A stretch of DNA of 64,000 nucleotides from Adiantum capillus-veneris (taxonomy: Eukaryota; Streptophyta; Polypodiopsida; Polypodiales; Pteridaceae): NCBI GenBank assembly GCA_014529385.2, contig CM043970.1:45724279-45788278 (forward strand), read 5' to 3'. Positions within the stretch are counted from its first letter, which is position 1. The number at the start of each line of letters is the position of its first letter. Of the stretch, positions 59,517 to 64,000 are shown piece by piece. The position numbers were made by a program, and so were the translations under genes. The notes below the pieces were generated by a model that ran no database searches, was not told the DNA's origin, and saw only the letters and a list, made by a program, of their open reading frames with translations.

Positions 59517-60387
59517 TAGACCTAAGCTTCAAGTCCTAATATTTTTCTGTGGTCTATGAGTCTAGCTAATTAGGCTACAGCTCAAGCTGGAAGAGTTGAG
59601 CGTAATTATATCAAGTCGCTCATTCTGAATAGGTGAGCATAGTCAATGTATTATTTTAATCATGGTGGCAAGGCGAAGTGTTCAAACCAAAACACACACG
59701 CACTTGTGCACATTAGGAGAGTACAAACCATTGCATCAAACGCCCTTCTCAAGAGTAGTGAAAGCTAGTTAAGTGAATTTAATTTACTTTTTTTAGCTGC
59801 ATTAACTCTGAGGAGCACCCATCTATACTCTTCTCTCGCACATCATAATCTTACCCATGCATAAATCTGTGAAAGCATATATAATGTCCCATAATTGGAC
59901 ATTTTCATTACGCACTCTTTATTGTTCCACCCATGCACGCACCTTGCAGGTACACGCAATGACAAAGCAACTCCAGACTCAAGGCAGATCATCGACCCTT
60001 TTCAAGGGACAAAAGGCTTAAAAAATTCACTTTCACATTATTTATATAAGCCCACTAAATTCAATCCCTAAACACCCATCATTGTATATTTTTATAATAA
60101 AATCACATACCTTTGGGCACTTTTTCCCATGAGGTTTTTCCCCATTGGTAATCCAGGGTTTCCAGACCCTAAAGCATTATACATAGCCTTTTATTTTTCT
60201 TTATTCCCATAATAAATCAAGCCAATTGCTTTTACTTGAACCCAAATGCCTAATCTCATATTCACCAACAAGTCAACCTAACAAGTTACAACTCTTCAGA
60301 ACAACATTCACCACCAATTTCAAATCTCTCTAGTGCAAGCCAACCACGCAGCGCACGAGGACGTGCACTGAAATCGGATGGGGGGAG
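59517..60387. other. Non-coding; ends in a polypurine tract
   Basis: Presumed original 3' flank of the unknown coding region at 50000-52435. Its last bases, GGATGGGGGGAG, look like a polypurine tract and touch the LTR start at 60388. No ORF is supported. Confidence 0.5.
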
Positions 60388-61356
60388 TGTTTGGCGGCTA
60401 AGTCAACAATGGCCAAACGGATGAGTAAACGATGCTATTTACTATTTTTAGTAAATGCTAATGAGGCCAGATGATGCAGATGTGAAGTAAAGATGAAGAT
60501 GAAGCAAATACAAGCAACAGATGTAGAGAAGAGTTGGAATTGATGACTATCTATGGAGTTACGGTCACAATTGACAGTCACTTAAGTTTTAGGATTTTCC
60601 GTCAAATGACCGAAAATGCGGGTTGTAATTATGTTTTGGGCTCATCAAGAGTTCCAAGTTGTAAACATTGAGCTATATTTAGATCCTAAGCAGTTCAGAT
60701 AGTAGATTAAGTGAGTTTGGCCATTTGGGTGCCCGACCACTTCTAAAAAGCCTAGAGAGTATATAACTCAAAACACACAATGTGAAAGGCTCACTTGAGA
60801 TAAGCTTTGTGAAGAAGGAGATGGCTATGGAGTTCTTGAGCTTTCTACACGCGTGCATGGACAATTCGGCCTCATGCCAATAGCTAAACTCTAACCTCTT
60901 CTCTCTCATTTGCTCATGGTGTAATCAATGCTTGATTAATAAAAGATTAGTGACTGATTTGTTGATTAATCTCTCTCTTTTTCATATTTCCCTCTTGTTT
61001 AAGCATGCTACTAAGTGTGTGTAGGTTTGTGTAGAGTGTTGGTGCCCAGTATGGTCATTCTATGCTATTCTATGCTCATTGTGTGCTTGATTAGAGTTGG
61101 ATTAGTGATTGATTAGAGAGTAGTGTGTGATTAATCTTGTGTGTGAGAGATTAGGTTGAATGGTAGAGTAAGTAGTGTGCTCACTCCTCGTAGCAACATC
61201 ATACCCTACGTAGCTTTCTTTGTGTGTAGGTTTCACCTTCTAATCCTCCATTTGGCACGCACAAGCCACTTGTGTGTTTCCATGCCCTAGCCGGATCCTA
61301 CTCCTCGGATTGACATTATGTTGATGTCCTCCCTATGCTAGGATGATGTCCCAACA
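60388..61356 (+). mobile_element. Copia-like LTR (relative of 35426-36496)
   Basis: It starts TGTTTGGCGG after the polypurine-like tract and ends GATGTCCCAACA, 969 bp, with a TATA-like AGTATATAAC at about 60758 on the plus strand. The end region shares CATGCCCTAG and CTCCTCGGATTGACA with the solo LTR. The flanks (GGGAG, CCCAC) do not match, so it is not a simple solo LTR with preserved target copies. Confidence 0.6.
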
Positions 61357-61399
61357 CCCACTTTCAAAGCCAACGGAGCCATCAAAATCTACGAATAGT

Positions 61400-63715
61400 A
61401 GGTAAAGGAGAGTTCTATTTACATTGCTTCTTTTGAATGGTTTTTTGAGAATAAAACATAAGCAAAATTGATAAAATGTCTGAAAGTAGTTTAGCTTTTG
61501 GTGCATCAGTTCTCTTAGTTAAAAAAACAAGGTACTTATGTGCATTGACTATAGAGCACTTAATAAAATCACGATAAATAATTTTTTTCCTACTCCTCGT
61601 ATTCATGTCTTACTTGATATAAGGTACTTATCATGCGTGCATTGACTATAGAGCACTTCATAAAATCATGATAAAGAATTGTTTCCCTATTCCTTGTGTT
61701 GATCACTTAGTTGATAAGTCAAGTCATAAAATTGTGCTCTAAACAAATTTGGTCATTGTGAATTTCTTGTAATTCCTTTTGGTTTGACAAATGCACCTGC
61801 TATATTTTCATGCATGATGAATTGCATCTTTTTGAAGCATCAAGGCTATGTTGTGGTTTTCTTTGATGGCATTTTGATTTTTAGTAAGAATAAAAAAGAC
61901 CACTATACACATTTAGATTTGGTTTTTAAATTGTTGCATGAAAAGCAACTTTATTTTAATCCCAAGAAAATCTTGTTCTTCAAAATTGAGATTGAATATT
62001 TAGGTTACGACTCACATTGTCTCTAGTGAAGGAAGCGGTGTGGATCCTAAGAAGACTCAATGCATCAAGGAATGGCCTAGGCCTGAATATATTCATGGGA
62101 TTTGTTCTTTTCTTGCTTTGTGTAATTGTTGTAGAAAATTTCTTCAAACATTTTCATACTTGGCTTTACCACTTACAACCCTTTTGAAAAAGAGCACATC
62201 TTTTACTTGGAATGACCAACATAAAAAATCTTATCTTTTGAGACACTCAAATATGCACTCACACATGCCTCTTGTCTTATAGATTCTTGATTTCAAGAGA
62301 CCTTTCTTTTTGGTTATGAGACTGATGCTAGTGTACGTGGTACTAGTGTGATATTAATGCAATATAATCATCCATTGTATATAAAAGTAGAAAGTTGAAA
62401 CCCAATGAGGTCAATTATAGCACTTATGAAAAATAATTGCTAACTATTGTGCATGGCTTGAATTTGTGGAAACATTACTTAATGGGATCTGAATTCTTGA
62501 AAAAAAAATGATCAACAAATCATTTGTCATTTTATTTCACAACCAACTAACTTTGATAATCACATTAAATGGGCATCATTCATTCAAAGTTTTCATCCAC
62601 TAATTCAAAATGAACCAGGGCATGAAAATAAGGTTGTAGATGCACTTTGCTGCATTTGTTATGTCTGCTAAAACATTTTCAAACATGGTTGATAGTTATG
62701 CTCATGACTCTCACTTTGATCATATTTATGCTTACTTTTCTAATCATACATCTTTTGTTAATCCACAATACTCTTTTCATGATGGGTATTTATTCTTTGA
62801 AAAAAGACTATGTTTAACCCTTGCATTTTGTCAACTTTCCCTTAAATAAGAGTGCCATAAACCACCTTATATAGACCACCATGGGATTGCCACAACTATT
62901 CACATAGTAGAATCTCAATTTTATTGGCCCTCCCTTTGAAAAAATATTGTTACATATGTTGCACAATGTTTTTTTTGTCAACAAATTGAGTGCATCATGG
63001 TAAGCAATATGGTTTGTTGATGCTTTTACCTATTCTTGACTCTCCATGGAAACACATTTATGTGGATTTTATTAATGGATTTCCACTCACTCGTGCACAA
63101 AATGATTTGATTTGGACCATTGTAGACATATTTAGCAAGCATGCTTACTTTCTTCCTTGTAAGAAGACCAAAACTCAGCTAATGAAGCGGCTCTACTGTT
63201 TCTTAAGAATATTTTTGTTTTTCATGGAATTCCTAAATCTATCATATATTCTCGAGGTAAACGCTTTTGCAATGTCTTTTGGGTTACATTTTTCACAAGT
63301 TTAGGCACTCAAATAGACTTCTCTTTTGCATTTTTTTTGGAATCTAATGGATAAGCCGAAGAGAACAATAGCACCATTCTAGATCTTTATGAAGATGCAC
63401 TCCTGAGAGACCAGGAACTTGGGATACATACATTCACTTGCATCAATTTTCATGCAAAAACACTCCTCATTCATCCACGGAAAAGTCACTATCTCAAATT
63501 GTATATAGATACTCACTGCCTACTTCCTTATCTAGAATTTCTCATAAAGTACCACATGCTGATGAAATTGCTCAACAATACACCCAGATCTTAGAGCAAA
63601 CAAAACAAGAAATTTACAAAGCACAACATGGATACATGAAACAAGGAAAAAAAAAGTGACAACCCATGGAATTCAAAGAGGGATATTTTGTGATGCTTCA
63701 CATTGAAAAGAGACG
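61400..63715 (+). pseudogene. Ty3/gypsy pol remnant (RT to integrase), copy 2
   Basis: Same family and orientation as 43688-45480 but longer and somewhat less decayed. There is an RT piece at 61500-61590 (VHCIDYRAL-like) and a local duplication of that stretch at 61620-61720. The RT active site at about 61860 reads FFDGILIF, so the second aspartate is glycine. RNase H is at about 62300-62640. Integrase shows YVDFINGFPLTRAQND (about 63058) and HGIPKSIIY (about 63225). The C-terminal part runs to about 63700. There are many stops. Confidence 0.8.
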
Positions 63716-64000
63716 TTGTTGGGCACGTTTTTGACACCCCCTGTTGTGTAAATTTGTACATATGGACATGAAGTCTAATGTTCAAAGTGTGTGTGGGCTT
63801 TTTTTTGGGAAATTTTAAGCTTCCTTTAGCAAGCACATGTACATGTAGGGAAAATCGCTAGCGCGAGCTGTCGCATTATTGTAAGTGGCCGTTAGTGAGT
63901 TTTTTGAAGTGAGAATTGTATATAACTAAAACTCATGTAAAAACTAACAAAAGTACAACCAAAGCTCAAGAATTTTCAAGGTTTCGGTCTTTGTGCCTCC
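63716..64000. other. End of window, possible LTR start
   Basis: TGTTGGGCACG at 63718 follows the pol remnant and could start an LTR, but only ~280 bp are visible and no partner is present. Confidence 0.3.

Noticed and set aside
60388-61356. Solo LTR with preserved target duplication
   Set aside because: The flanks GGGAG and CCCAC do not match, so only LTR identity is claimed, not a clean solo-LTR event.

Overview
The window looks like intergenic, repeat-dominated DNA from a land plant nuclear genome. The grounds are plant-type LTR retrotransposons (Ty3/gypsy chromovirus, a Tat-type element with a second RNase H, Copia with an initiator-tRNA-like primer site), gag-only terminal-repeat elements, a hAT transposon, and very long (GA)n, (CA)n and poly-C tracts. 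I cannot name the species. The density of decayed old elements and long AG tracts would suit a fern or another large-genome plant, but that is a guess. I see no bacterial operon, tRNA, rRNA or CRISPR array, and no intact host gene. Almost every coding sequence carries stops or frameshifts.

Layout. 1-11.2 kb: a duplicated ~1.6 kb segment (787-2450 and 5791-7440), Copia LTR/leader/gag pieces, a truncated TTAA-type DNA transposon, an inverted LTR with primer site (9278-10199), and microsatellite-cored repeats. 11.3-23.1 kb: a Ty3 chromovirus split by an 8,329 bp hAT transposon (12639-20967). The hAT has an 8 bp target duplication. Besides its own transposase on the minus strand it carries a protein-kinase-like gene and a RING-H2 gene on the plus strand, GC-rich subterminal repeats, and an array of six hairpins that share a loop motif. 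The downstream LTR of the chromovirus is itself split by a 601 bp TTAA-flanked, piggyBac-like element. 25.8-33.7 kb: a minus-strand dual-RNase-H Tat-type pol fragment, a plus-strand integrase fragment followed by an unusual coiled-coil coding region, and a minus-strand reverse transcriptase fragment.

33.7-43.7 kb: a gag-only LTR element (33744-38722) carrying a Copia-type solo LTR with a perfect 5 bp target duplication; another gag gene split by a second piggyBac-like element (39792-41112) with perfect TTAA duplications; three ~290 bp tandem units, each with a palindrome; and an LTR fragment. 43.7-49.5 kb: a decayed Ty3 pol, a T-rich low-complexity block, and an abruptly C-rich block. 49.5-52.4 kb: an unrecognised long coding region. 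52.4-59.5 kb: an LTR-gag-LTR-gag-LTR tandem array of a second gag-only element, inserted as one unit just after the stop of that coding region (GCGT on both sides). 59.5-64 kb: a further LTR-like unit and a second copy of the decayed Ty3 pol seen at 43.7 kb.

The strongest candidate for something undescribed is the composite hAT element: a transposon whose cargo is a kinase plus a RING protein, with a structured hairpin array in front of them. Evidence comes from reading the sequence; no alignments or database searches were run.
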